From an uncultured Clostridia bacterium (GTDB lineage: Bacteria; Bacillota; Clostridia; Christensenellales; UBA1242), in assembly GCA_946612575.1 (NCBI GenBank), contig CAMOEU010000007.1:1-15218 (forward strand): 15,218 nucleotides of DNA, read 5' to 3'. The position numbers and the translations under genes are program-made. This document shows positions 7,193 to 14,277 of this stretch, in pieces; position 1 is the stretch's first letter; each line of letters opens with the position of its first letter. The notes beneath the pieces are model-generated. The model did no database searches. It had not been told where the DNA came from and worked only from the letters and a program-made list of their open reading frames with translations.

Positions 7193-8050
7193 ATGAAAAT
7201 TGCGATTTCGACTGAAAGTGTTGTTGATTTAACACCGGAATTGAAAGAAAAATATGATATAAGTGTCATCCCATACACAGTTATTTTGGGTGACAAGGAA
7301 TATACAGATGGAGTTGACATAACACCACAACAAATTTTTGAGTTTGTTGATAAAAACAAAGTTTTGCCAAAGACCACTGCAATAAATGAATTTGCCTATA
7401 AAGAATATTTTGAAAAATTGCTAAAAGATTATGATGCTGTTGTGCACATCTGCCTTTCAAGCAAAATCACAAGTGCCTGTGGAAATGCGATTTCTGCAAG
7501 TAAACAACTTGAAAATGTGTTTGTTGTTGACTCACTTTCTTTGTCAACAGGAATTGCTCTTCTTGCAATTTATGCGAGAGAGCTTGCAAACAAAGGTTTT
7601 GAAGCGGAAGATGTTTATAAAAAAGTTTCAGAGAGAGTCCCTAATGTGCAAGCAAGTTTTGTTATTAAAAAACTTGACTATCTTCACAAAGGTGGAAGAT
7701 GCTCTTCAATTGCCCTTCTTGGTGCAAATTTGATGCAAATTAGACCACAAATCATATTGAAACAAGGTGCAATGGGAGTGCATAAAAAATATCTTGGAAA
7801 TATGAACAAGGTTATTTCAAAATATTGTAAAGACACTTTGGATGAGTTTAACAATCCAGACCTTTCAATCGGCTTTGTGACATACACCACAGCAACTCCA
7901 GAGATGATTGATGCTGCAAAGACAGCTCTCAAAGAGAGAGGTTTTAAAAATATTTACGAAACCACAGCAGGAGCGACAATCACAAGTCACTGCGGAGAAA
8001 ATACACTCGGAATTTTGTATATAAATGATGGCGACAAAACAAACAAATAA
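7193..8050 (+). CDS. DegV family protein (fatty-acid-binding type)
   Basis: A 285-residue DegV protein. The family (FakB in Staphylococcus) holds a fatty acid between two domains and presents it to a kinase such as FakA; others have unknown ligands. Family landmarks are visible: the N-terminal strand and serine motif ISTESVVDL (5-13), TTAINEF (61-67) at the place of TSxPS, CLSSKITSACGNA (87-99) at the place of LSSxLSGTYxxA, VVDSLSLSTG (111-120), LDYLHKGGR (161-169), and ITSHCGENTLG (263-273) at the place of HxGPGxxG. The ligand-loop motifs diverge from the classical ones. No fakA-like kinase is in the window, so the ligand and partner are open. The start ATG at 7193 has AAGGAG eight bases upstream; the gene seems monocistronic. 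Confidence 0.88.
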   Translation: MKIAISTESVVDLTPELKEKYDISVIPYTVILGDKEYTDGVDITPQQIFEFVDKNKVLPKTTAINEFAYKEYFEKLLKDYDAVVHICLSSKITSACGNAISASKQLENVFVVDSLSLSTGIALLAIYARELANKGFEAEDVYKKVSERVPNVQASFVIKKLDYLHKGGRCSSIALLGANLMQIRPQIILKQGAMGVHKKYLGNMNKVISKYCKDTLDEFNNPDLSIGFVTYTTATPEMIDAAKTALKERGFKNIYETTAGATITSHCGENTLGILYINDGDKTNK

Positions 8051-8059
8051 TGATTTATG

Positions 8060-8086
8060 GCAAGGGAAACAAAACCTTGCTTTTTT
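8060..8086 (+). terminator. Intrinsic terminator after the degV-family gene
   Basis: GCAAGG (8060-8065) pairs with CCTTGC (8075-8080) across a nine-base loop, followed by six T. The 3' arm overlaps the -35 of the next promoter. Confidence 0.8.
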
Positions 8087-8105
8087 ATCTTAAAAAGTGT
8101 ATTAT
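8077..8105 (+). promoter_or_regulatory. Promoter for the ttcA-like gene, overlapping the preceding terminator
   Basis: TTGCTT (8077-8082), a 17-base spacer and TATTAT (8100-8105). A start six or seven bases downstream coincides with the A of the ATG at 8112, so the transcript would be leaderless. Confidence 0.6.
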
Positions 8106-8111
8106 ATGCAT

Positions 8112-8951
8112 ATGGAAAAAGAGTTTACAAAAGCACAGGAAATTGAAAGGGGAATAACAAAAAGATTCAAAAAAAGCATTTGGTCAAAGTTTATTCTTGC
8201 CCTAAAAGAATATAAACTTGTAAACGATGGCGACAAAATTGCCGTCTGCATTTCTGGCGGGAAAGATAGTATGCTTTTGGCTCTTCTTATGAAAATGCTA
8301 AAAAAATATAGCGAAACCAATTTTGATGTTTGCTATATTTGTATGGATCCTGGCTATAACAAAGAAAACAGAAAACAAATTGAAGAAAATGCAAAAAAAC
8401 TTGAGATTCCAATTGAATTTTTTGAAACAAACATTTTTGATAGTGTGGTAAATTTGGAAGGCTCTCCTTGTTATGTCTGTGCAAGAATGAGAAGGGGTTA
8501 TCTGTATAACGAAGCAAAAAACAGAGGCTGCAACAAAATTGCACTTGGCCATCATTTTACTGATGTCATCACGACGACGGTTATGGGGATGCTATATGGG
8601 GCACAACTTCAAGCAATGCCACCAAAATTGAAGTCACAAAATTTTGAAGGAATGGAACTTATCAGACCGCTTTACTGTGTAAACGAAGATGATATCTGTT
8701 TGTGGAGAGATGCAAACAAATTGAAATTTTTGAATTGTGCTTGCAGATTCACAGAAGTATGTGCGGTTGATGAAACAGCATCTGCAAGACTTCAAACAAA
8801 AAATTTTATAAAGTCTCTTAAAAACAAAATTCCGGATGTTGAGCATCATATTTTCAAGAGCATTCACAATGTAAATATTGACACTTTTGTTGGAGTAAAA
8901 GAGGATGGCAAATACTTTGATTTCAACACACTTTTTGACAAAAAAGATTAA
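8112..8951 (+). CDS. ttcA: TtcA-like PP-loop tRNA thiolation enzyme
   Basis: A 279-residue PP-loop ATPase of the TtcA/TilS superfamily. Classical TtcA makes 2-thiocytidine at position 32 of certain tRNAs using ATP and an iron-sulfur cluster. The P-loop is ISGGKDSM (47-54). The cluster motif SPCYVCARMRRGYLYN (118-133) has Cys120 and Cys123 in the CxxCxxxRRG context of TtcA, and GHHFTDVITTTVM (146-158) matches GHHxDDxxETxxM of the family. A third cluster ligand is expected downstream; Cys209, Cys211 and Cys217 in NCACRFTEVC are candidates. The distinction from other PP-loop thiolases is not certain. ATG codons occur at 8106 and 8112 and a GTG at 8097. None has a Shine-Dalgarno, and the promoter position favours 8112. 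Confidence 0.82.
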   Translation: MEKEFTKAQEIERGITKRFKKSIWSKFILALKEYKLVNDGDKIAVCISGGKDSMLLALLMKMLKKYSETNFDVCYICMDPGYNKENRKQIEENAKKLEIPIEFFETNIFDSVVNLEGSPCYVCARMRRGYLYNEAKNRGCNKIALGHHFTDVITTTVMGMLYGAQLQAMPPKLKSQNFEGMELIRPLYCVNEDDICLWRDANKLKFLNCACRFTEVCAVDETASARLQTKNFIKSLKNKIPDVEHHIFKSIHNVNIDTFVGVKEDGKYFDFNTLFDKKD

Positions 8952-8959
8952 AAATTTGC

Positions 8960-8977
8960 ATCCGAAAGCGGATTTTT
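8960..8977 (+). terminator. Short terminator after the ttcA-like gene
   Basis: ATCCG (8960-8964) pairs with CGGAT (8969-8973) around AAAG, followed by four more T. It sits nine bases after the stop. The stem is short. Confidence 0.55.
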
Positions 8978-8991
8978 GAATAAGAAACAAT

Positions 8992-9019
8992 AAAAAAGAA
9001 GCGAATTATTCGCTTCTTT
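8992..9019 (-). terminator. Strong terminator of galU, possibly bidirectional
   Basis: AAAGAAGCGAA (8995-9005) pairs perfectly with TTCGCTTCTTT (9009-9019) around a three-base loop. The A-run at 8992-8997 gives a U-tract on the minus strand. The loop TTA is the galU stop codon. On the plus strand the hairpin is followed by CTTTT, so it may also stop read-through from the ttcA-like gene. Confidence 0.85.
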
Positions 9020-9881
9020 CTTTTAAATATTCTTTAAGTTTTGGTCTTATTTCTTTGTCTTCAAGAGCAAAATCAATCAAACATTTTGTGTATTCAAGTT
9101 TGTTTCCACAATCATAATATCTTGCATCAAATTCACAAGAAACGACTTTTCCTTGTTTTGAAAGAGCTGTAAGAGCATCTGTGAATCTAAGTTCGTCATT
9201 TTCAAATTTAGGGCACTTCACAATCTCATCAAATATGTCACTTGTCAAAACATATCTTGCAAGACCAACAAGGTTTGTTGGTGGATTTTTAGGTTTTTCT
9301 ATAATATCCAAAACTTCATTTGATTTTGAAGATATCTTTTTGCCAATCACAACTGAAGAATATCTTGGGACAACTTCAATTGGAAATTGCTTTACACCAA
9401 TGACATTTTTCCCTGTTTTTTCATAAGTTTTGCAAAGTTGACCTATTGCAGGAAGTTTGCCTTTTTCTGCCTTGCACAAGTCATCTCCAAGAATGAGAGC
9501 AAAAGGTCTGCCATTTGTATATTTTTTTGCATAATAAATTGCACCACCAGAGCCATTGAGTTTGCCTTGAACAATGATTTTAATTTTCATTTTGCTTAAA
9601 AGTTCGTTATATTCATCAAGCATATGTTCTCTATGTAAATTTTTTAAACTTCTTTCAAGTTTTTTGTCTCTTTTGAAAAATTCCGCAACATTCTTTTTCT
9701 TTTTTGAAACAATGATATAAACATTTTTAATCCCGCTTTGATAAAGCTCTTCAAGATGATACATAACAGCAGGCTTGCTTCCAATTGGAAACATCTCTTT
9801 TGCAATAATTTTTGTTGCAGGCAAAAATCTTGTGCCAAGACCACCCATAAGAATGACTGCTTGATCAACTTTATTTTCCAT
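9006..9881 (-). CDS. galU: UTP-glucose-1-phosphate uridylyltransferase
   Basis: This 291-residue nucleotidyltransferase makes UDP-glucose from UTP and glucose-1-phosphate, a donor for glycolipids and wall glycans. The nucleotide loop is GGLGTRFLPATK (13-24), then KEMFPIGSKP (28-37), the metal-site ILGDDL (130-135), EKP (195-197), GLARYVL (206-212) and ELRFTDAL (230-237), in the family order and at the usual length. The opening reads ILMGGLGTR where most GalU have IPAAGLGTR, a mild divergence. The ATG at 9881 has AAGGAG seven bases upstream. A hairpin and a possible separate promoter lie between eno and this gene. The GT4 enzyme in the window is a plausible user of the product, by inference only. 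Confidence 0.92.
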   Translation of the reverse strand: MENKVDQAVILMGGLGTRFLPATKIIAKEMFPIGSKPAVMYHLEELYQSGIKNVYIIVSKKKKNVAEFFKRDKKLERSLKNLHREHMLDEYNELLSKMKIKIIVQGKLNGSGGAIYYAKKYTNGRPFALILGDDLCKAEKGKLPAIGQLCKTYEKTGKNVIGVKQFPIEVVPRYSSVVIGKKISSKSNEVLDIIEKPKNPPTNLVGLARYVLTSDIFDEIVKCPKFENDELRFTDALTALSKQGKVVSCEFDARYYDCGNKLEYTKCLIDFALEDKEIRPKLKEYLKERSE

Positions 9882-9901
9882 TTTTTCTCCTTTTAGTGTG
9901 T

Positions 9902-9929
9902 AAAAGAAACTCTCATTTTAGAGAGTTTC
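9902..9929 (-). terminator. Terminator-like hairpin between eno and galU
   Basis: On the minus strand GAAACTCTC (9929-9921) pairs with GAGAGTTTC (9914-9906) around a six-base loop, followed by TTTT. It can terminate eno, but it also lies downstream of a candidate galU promoter, inside the galU leader and some 12 bases before its Shine-Dalgarno. Confidence 0.65.
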
Positions 9930-9946
9930 GGTTTGTCTATGCTGTT

Positions 9947-9975
9947 ATGATAATATATTTTTTTGTTTTTGTAAA
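9947..9975 (-). promoter_or_regulatory. Candidate galU promoter
   Basis: On the minus strand TTTACA (9975-9970), 17 bases, TATCAT (9952-9947); each hexamer has one mismatch to consensus. The predicted start near 9940 would put the 9902-9929 hairpin inside the leader. Confidence 0.45.
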
Positions 9976-9999
9976 TACCCTTTTTGTCGAAAATTGTTT

Positions 10000-11256
10000 T
10001 TAAATGTTGAATTTAGCTTTTTTGCCAAGTTCTCTTTCAATACGGATGAGTTGGTTGTATTTTGCAACTCTGTCTGTTCTTGAAATAGAGCCAGATTTGA
10101 TTTGTCCTGCTTCTGTGCCGACAGCAAGGTCTGCAATAAATGTGTCTTCTGTTTCTCCGCTTCTGTGAGAAATGATTGTGTTGTAGCCATTTGCTTTTGC
10201 AAGGGCGATTGTCTCTAGTGTTTCTGTGAGAGAGCCAATTTGGTTGAGTTTGATAAGTATTGCATTTGCAGCACCTGTATCAATTCCCTTTTGAAGGAAA
10301 ACTTTGTTTGTCACAAAAAGGTCATCACCAACAATTTGGATCTTCTTTCCAAGTTTTTTAGTGATTTTTGTCCAGCCTTCCCAATCGTTTTCACCAAGTG
10401 GGTCTTCAATTGATATGATAGGATATCTCTTGATAAGGTCTGCATACCAATCAATCATTTGAGCGGTTGTCTTTTCTCCGCTTCCACTTTTTGCAAGGTT
10501 GTATTTTTTTGTGTTGTTGTCATAGAATTCGCTTGCAGCAACATCCATTGCGATTGCAATATCTTTTCCAGGGGTATAACCAGCATTTTTGATTGCTTCG
10601 ATGATTGCTTCAAGAGGTTCTTCATTGTTTTTGAAATTTGGAGCAAATCCGCCTTCATCTCCGACAGCTGTTTGATAGCCTTTTTTCTTCAAAACTTTTT
10701 TAAGTTCCATAAAAGTTTCACTTGCATATCTCATTGCTTCAGCAAATGTCTTTGCACCGATTGGCATAATCATAAATTCTTGAAAATCAACATTTGAGTC
10801 TGCATGTGCACCACCATTGATTACATTCATCATAGGTGTAGGGATAAGCGAGCCGTTTCCAAGAGTTTTGTAAAGTGGTTTGTTTTTAACAAGAGCATTT
10901 GCTTTTGCCACAGCAAGACTTACTGACAAGATTGCATTTGCACCAAGTTTTGTTTTGAAGTCTGTTCCGTCAAGTTTGAGCATAATCTCATCAATTTCTT
11001 TTTGTTTTGAAACATCTTTTCCAATAAGTTTTGGAGCAATTATTTTGTTTACATTTTCACAAGCTTTCAAAACACCTTTTCCGTGGAAACGAGTTCCACC
11101 ATCACGAAGCTCTAGTGCTTCTCTTTCTCCAGTTGATGCACCGCTTGGGACAAGGGCATAAACTGACATATTGTTTTCAAGTGTGAGTTTGCACTCTACA
11201 GTTGGATTTCCACGACTGTCAATAACTTCATAAGCAACAATTTTTTTGATTTTCAT
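10000..11256 (-). CDS. eno: Enolase (phosphopyruvate hydratase)
   Basis: A 418-residue enolase that interconverts 2-phosphoglycerate and phosphoenolpyruvate in glycolysis. All active-site elements are present: SGASTGEREALELRD (38-52), HADSNVDFQEFMIMP (151-165), VGDEGGFAP (198-206; proton-acid Glu201), metal ligands Asp238 (AMDVAASEF), Glu284 (SIEDPL) and Asp311 (VGDDLF), catalytic Lys336 (ILIKLNQIGSLTETL), SHRSGETED (363-371) and Lys387 (IKSGSISRTDR). The frame is open 17 codons further upstream, but the ATG at 11256 (MKIKKIVAYEVIDSRGNP) matches the family start and has AAGGAG at normal distance. The gene is divergent from the tyrS T-box operon. Confidence 0.97.
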   Translation of the reverse strand: MKIKKIVAYEVIDSRGNPTVECKLTLENNMSVYALVPSGASTGEREALELRDGGTRFHGKGVLKACENVNKIIAPKLIGKDVSKQKEIDEIMLKLDGTDFKTKLGANAILSVSLAVAKANALVKNKPLYKTLGNGSLIPTPMMNVINGGAHADSNVDFQEFMIMPIGAKTFAEAMRYASETFMELKKVLKKKGYQTAVGDEGGFAPNFKNNEEPLEAIIEAIKNAGYTPGKDIAIAMDVAASEFYDNNTKKYNLAKSGSGEKTTAQMIDWYADLIKRYPIISIEDPLGENDWEGWTKITKKLGKKIQIVGDDLFVTNKVFLQKGIDTGAANAILIKLNQIGSLTETLETIALAKANGYNTIISHRSGETEDTFIADLAVGTEAGQIKSGSISRTDRVAKYNQLIRIERELGKKAKFNI

Positions 11257-11279
11257 AATGTTCTCCTTTTTGCAAAACA

Positions 11280-11307
11280 ATTTTATCACTTTAAATTGTT
11301 TTTCCAA
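11280..11307 (-). promoter_or_regulatory. Extended -10 promoter for eno
   Basis: On the minus strand TTGGAA (11307-11302), 16 bases, TAAAAT (11285-11280) with TGA in front of the -10. The core GTGATAAAATTG is the same as TGTGATAAAATTG at the GT4 promoter. The predicted start near 11273 gives a leader of about 17 bases. Confidence 0.6.
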
Positions 11308-11341
11308 AATCTTTTTTATATACTTAAAAACAATTTTTTTG

Positions 11342-11370
11342 TTGACAAGAATTTTTCACTTTGGTAAAAT
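11342..11370 (+). promoter_or_regulatory. Strong promoter of the tyrS T-box operon
   Basis: A perfect TTGACA (11342-11347), 17 bases, TAAAAT (11365-11370) with TGG before the -10. The predicted start is near 11377, at the head of the T-box leader. Confidence 0.8.
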
Positions 11371-11376
11371 GAAAGG

Positions 11377-11597
11377 GTAAATCAAGATGGTGGGGCAATT
11401 TCAGTAGAGTCTTTTGATGGCACAGAGAAAAGTTGGTTGGTGAAAAACTTTGCATTTGAAAGAATTTCGAATTACGATTGTTTCAAGTTTTGCGCGATTT
11501 TGCCTGCGAATGGCATAATAAGCCGACATTGTCGGGAATTTAGGTGGTACCACGAATGCACACTTCGTCCTAAAAATTGGAATGAGTGTGCTTTTTT
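11377..11597 (+). promoter_or_regulatory. T-box riboswitch (tyrosine) controlling the tyrS operon
   Basis: This leader RNA senses uncharged tRNA-Tyr. Stem I base: GGGGCAAT (11392-11399) pairs with ATTGTTTC (11477-11484). The S-turn AGTAGA (11403-11408) faces GAAT followed by the specifier codon TAC (11473-11475), which encodes tyrosine and agrees with the downstream gene. A stem III-like hairpin is CCGAC/GTCGG (11523-11535). The antiterminator is TTTAGG (11539-11544), the T-box bulge TGGTACC (11545-11551) and ACGAA (11552-11556), pairing with TTCGT-CCTAAA (11564-11574). The bulge TGGT fits a tRNA ending in ACCA, as expected for tRNA-Tyr. The competing terminator is at 11558-11597. When uncharged tRNA-Tyr binds, the terminator cannot form and the operon is transcribed. 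Confidence 0.93.
11558..11597 (+). terminator. T-box conditional terminator
   Basis: GCACACT (11558-11564) pairs with AGTGTGC (11585-11591), with an inner TCC/GGA, and six T follow (11592-11597). The 5' arm lies in the antiterminator loop and the bases TTCGTCC are shared, so the two structures exclude each other. Confidence 0.88.
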
Positions 11598-11612
11598 GTT
11601 TAGGAGAGAAAA

Positions 11613-12845
11613 ATGACAGACAAAAATTTGTTTAATGTTTTGAAAGAAAGAGGACTTTTGTATCAATGCACAGATGAAGAAGCCCTCAAAAAACAAATTG
11701 AAAGCGGAGAGCCTATCACACTTTATGAAGGCACAGATCCTACTGCTGACAGTTTGCATATTGGACACTGTGTGCCATATTGCATTTTGAGAAGATTCCA
11801 ACAAGCAGGTCACAAAGTTGTGCTTTTGATGGGAGGTGCAACTGCTTGCATTGGTGATCCAAGTGGAAAGCAGGAGATGAGAAAGGTTATGTCAAAGGAA
11901 GATATTGCAAACAATATCGAAAAAATCAAAAACTCACTCAAAGTCTTTTTGAAATTTGATGGCGACAATCCTGCAATTATTGTCAACAATGCTGATTGGT
12001 TTAAAAATTATGCTTACACTGATTTTATGAGAGAAGTCGGTGTGCATTTTAATGTCAACAAAATGCTTTCAAATGAAATTTATTCTAAGAGAATTGAAGA
12101 AGGCGGGCTTACTTTCTTTGAAATGGGATATATGCTTATGCAGGCATATGACTTTGTTTACTTAAACAAAAAATATGGTTGCACTTTGCAATATGGCGGT
12201 CAAGACCAATGGGGAAACATTGTTGCTGGGGTTGAGCTTCAAAGAAAACTCAACTTTGCAAACGGGACAAATGTCAATCTTATCGGTGCAACAAATCCAC
12301 TTCTTCTCACTCCAGATGGGAAGAAAATGGGAAAGACAGAAAGAGGAGCAATTTGGATTGATAAGGAAAAAATCTCAGCATATGATTTCTATCAAGGTGT
12401 TTACCAAACCCCAGATGCTTGTGTCGAGATGATGTTTGCACTTTTCACTGATGTGCCAATGGATGAAGTGAGAAGACTTATCGCAGAAGACATTGTCAAT
12501 GCAAAGAAAGTTTTGTCTTATGAAATCACAAAGTTTGTTCGTGGAGAAGAGGATGCTTCACTTGCAAGAAAAATGAGTGAAAATCTGTTTGCTGATGGCG
12601 GAGATGATGCTCCTGTTGTGGAAATTCCAAAAGCAGAATTTCCACTTGGAATTTGTGACTTGCTTTTCAAAGTTAATCTTGCTCCATCAAAGAGTGAAGC
12701 CAGAAGACTTGTTCAGGGCGGAGCGATAACATTTAAAAACGAAAAAGTTTCTAAATTTGACCTTCAAATCAGTGCAAACGATGTTGGAGATGGAGCACTT
12801 TTGAAGAAAGGTAAAAAGAGTTTCATCAAAGTTAAGGCGGTTTAA
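11613..12845 (+). CDS. tyrS: Tyrosyl-tRNA synthetase
   Basis: A 410-residue class I synthetase that charges tRNA-Tyr. The tyrosine and ATP site shows LYEGTDPTADSLHIGHC (37-53, with the HIGH motif at 49-52), GGATACIGDPSGK (74-86), YMLMQAYDF (173-181), QYGGQDQWGNI (193-203) and the second signature KKMGKTE (237-243; KMSKS variant). A C-terminal S4 RNA-binding domain (about 345-410) includes KSEARRLVQGGAI. The start ATG at 11613 follows AGGAGAG. It is first in a tight operon: the TAA stop overlaps the next ATG by one base. Expression is controlled by the tyrosine T-box leader. Confidence 0.97.
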   Translation: MTDKNLFNVLKERGLLYQCTDEEALKKQIESGEPITLYEGTDPTADSLHIGHCVPYCILRRFQQAGHKVVLLMGGATACIGDPSGKQEMRKVMSKEDIANNIEKIKNSLKVFLKFDGDNPAIIVNNADWFKNYAYTDFMREVGVHFNVNKMLSNEIYSKRIEEGGLTFFEMGYMLMQAYDFVYLNKKYGCTLQYGGQDQWGNIVAGVELQRKLNFANGTNVNLIGATNPLLLTPDGKKMGKTERGAIWIDKEKISAYDFYQGVYQTPDACVEMMFALFTDVPMDEVRRLIAEDIVNAKKVLSYEITKFVRGEEDASLARKMSENLFADGGDDAPVVEIPKAEFPLGICDLLFKVNLAPSKSEARRLVQGGAITFKNEKVSKFDLQISANDVGDGALLKKGKKSFIKVKAV

Positions 12846-13201
12846 TGGAAAATCTTGTGAAGGAAGTTGAGTATATCGAAAAGAAGTCAAGATTTATTGG
12901 CTATCTTTTTGAATGCAAAACGACCACAGATGTTGAAGCTGCACTTGAGAAACTTAAAAAAGAACACAAAAAAGCCACACATATATGCTATGCATATTCA
13001 CTTAAAAGTCCATTTCTTGAAAAAGCTGTTGATGATGGCGAACCTGGTGGAACTGCCGGCAGACCAATTCTTTCGGTTGTGCAAAAGAAAGGAAAAAGTG
13101 ATGTTGCTGTTTTTGTGGTTAGATATTTTGGTGGAATCAAACTTGGTGCTGGCGGACTTGTGAGAGCATACACAAAAGTGACAAGTGAGGTGCTTAAATG
13201 A
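12845..13201 (+). CDS. YigZ/IMPACT-family protein, N-terminal domain only
   Basis: A 118-residue protein matching the first domain (UPF0029) of YigZ and of eukaryotic IMPACT: KKSRFIGY (13-20), THICYAY (45-51), DDGEPGGTAGRPIL (63-76) and RYFGGIKLGAGGLVRAY (93-109). The usual bacterial YigZ has about 200 residues with a second DUF1949 domain; here the reading frame stops directly after the first domain and recX starts in the overlap. The biochemical role of the bacterial family is poorly established. The ATG shares one base with the tyrS stop and has AAGGCGG upstream, so translation is probably coupled. It could be a natural short form or a lineage-specific loss. Confidence 0.85.
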   Translation: MENLVKEVEYIEKKSRFIGYLFECKTTTDVEAALEKLKKEHKKATHICYAYSLKSPFLEKAVDDGEPGGTAGRPILSVVQKKGKSDVAVFVVRYFGGIKLGAGGLVRAYTKVTSEVLK

Positions 13202-13836
13202 TAATCACAAAAATCAAGCAAATTGCAAAAACAAACAGATATCATATTTATGCTGATGACAAGTGGTTTGGGATTTTTTTGGACGAAACACTTGCATTTC
13301 ACAAAATCAAAACAGGCGATGATTTTGAAGAGAGTGTGTTAGAGAAAATCAAATTTGAAAACGATAAAAAACTTTCTTTTGATATGGCTGTTTCGTATAT
13401 GGAAAAATATATTGTCACAGAAAAAGGTGTGAAAGATTATTTAAGAAAAAAGAATTTTTCAGAGCAGACAATAAAATCGACAATTGAAAAACTTCACTCT
13501 TATAATCTTATCAATGATGAAAGATTTGCAAAAGAATATTTTGCTTCAATGTCAAAATCACAAGGGAAAAACACAATCATAAACAAACTTAGGCTCAAAG
13601 GAATTTCAAAAGAAATTATTGATGAGCTACTTGAAAACATTGATGAAGACAGTCAAATTGAAAATGCGATTGCTCTTGCAAAAAAATTCGTGAAAAATCG
13701 TGAAAAATCGGCAAAAACCAAACAAAAATGCCTTGCTCATTTGGTGTATAAAGGGTATGATTATCCTGTGGCACTTAAAGCAACGAAAGAGGCAATAGAT
13801 TTTGAAAACGAAGGAGAAAATGATGATTGGATTTGA
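13198..13836 (+). CDS. recX: RecX, regulator of RecA
   Basis: A 212-residue, mostly helical protein. RecX binds RecA filaments and limits their growth during recombination and the SOS response. The signature region is YNLINDERFAKEYFASM (101-117), close to LNDxxFAxxYxxxR of the family, followed by QGKNTIINKLRLKGIS (121-136). Three-helix repeats then continue to the C-terminus, with HLVYKGYDYPVALKA (181-195). The N-terminal 55 residues look like the beta-rich extension found in some Firmicute RecX. The start ATG overlaps the previous stop by four bases (ATGA) and is preceded by GAGGTG. recA is not in the window. Its place in the tyrS T-box operon is unusual. Confidence 0.85.
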   Translation: MIITKIKQIAKTNRYHIYADDKWFGIFLDETLAFHKIKTGDDFEESVLEKIKFENDKKLSFDMAVSYMEKYIVTEKGVKDYLRKKNFSEQTIKSTIEKLHSYNLINDERFAKEYFASMSKSQGKNTIINKLRLKGISKEIIDELLENIDEDSQIENAIALAKKFVKNREKSAKTKQKCLAHLVYKGYDYPVALKATKEAIDFENEGENDDWI

Positions 13837-14173
13837 TTTGCAACAAGTTGATAAAATAAAATATCCAGAAAAACTTCTTAACAGAATTGGGCTTGATGGG
13901 GAAATTGAATACATAAAAAAATTTCCAGAAAACTTTGCAGAAAAAGTGGCAAGCCTTTGGTCTGCAAAGGAAGCGGTTTTCAAAGCTCTTGACTTTGAAG
14001 ACAAAAATGTTTCGTTTAGGGATATCGAACTTTGTCACAAAGAAAACGGAGCCCCATATATCAAACTTTATGGAAAGATGAAGGAGCAGTTTGAAAGAAT
14101 CAAAGCAAAGAAAATCGAAATCTCAATTTCTCATCAAGAAAACATTGTCGGAGCGGTCGTGATTGTTGAATAA
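13823..14173 (+). CDS. acpS: Holo-[acyl-carrier-protein] synthase
   Basis: A 116-residue AcpS that moves 4'-phosphopantetheine from coenzyme A to the serine of acyl carrier protein for fatty-acid synthesis. Features: N-terminal MIGFDLQQVDKI (metal ligand Asp5), LWSAKEAVFKAL (45-56, matching WxAKEAxxKA with Glu50), and the C-terminal ISISHQENIVGAVVIVE (100-116; SISH). The start is the ATG at 13823, with AAGGAG six bases upstream; another ATG at 13820 is too close to that site. The first 14 bases overlap the end of recX. It is the last gene of the tyrS operon, before a terminator. Confidence 0.9.
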   Translation: MIGFDLQQVDKIKYPEKLLNRIGLDGEIEYIKKFPENFAEKVASLWSAKEAVFKALDFEDKNVSFRDIELCHKENGAPYIKLYGKMKEQFERIKAKKIEISISHQENIVGAVVIVE

Positions 14174-14179
14174 GAAAAG

Positions 14180-14202
14180 TGCCAAACTATTGGCATTTTT
14201 TT
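14180..14202 (+). terminator. Terminator of the tyrS-acpS operon
   Basis: TGCCAA (14180-14185) pairs with TTGGCA (14190-14195) around ACTA, followed by seven T. Confidence 0.85.
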
Positions 14203-14221
14203 ATTACTAAAGAATAAATTT

Positions 14222-14252
14222 TTGTGCTTTTCTCAAACTAGAAAGGTATAAA
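14222..14252 (+). promoter_or_regulatory. Weak promoter candidate for the mazF pair
   Basis: TATAAA (14247-14252) lies 19 bases after TTGTGC (14222-14227). The predicted start near 14259 precedes AGGAG at 14264-14268. The position is right because a terminator separates this gene pair from acpS, but the hexamers and spacing are poor. Confidence 0.35.
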
Positions 14253-14277
14253 AAGAAAGAAACAGGAGAAAAGTTTT

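Noticed and set aside
11257..11307. 17-codon N-terminal extension of enolase
   Set aside because: It runs over the AAGGAG and the promoter -10 and is not part of the enolase family.
13684..13710. Short direct repeat GTGAAAAATC within recX
   Set aside because: Two adjacent copies only, in frame in a lysine-rich helix; low complexity in AT-rich coding DNA is a sufficient explanation.
13802..13822. TTG start giving a six-codon longer AcpS
   Set aside because: The stretch contains the AAGGAG itself, and the ATG at 13823 is at the right distance and matches the usual AcpS N-terminus.
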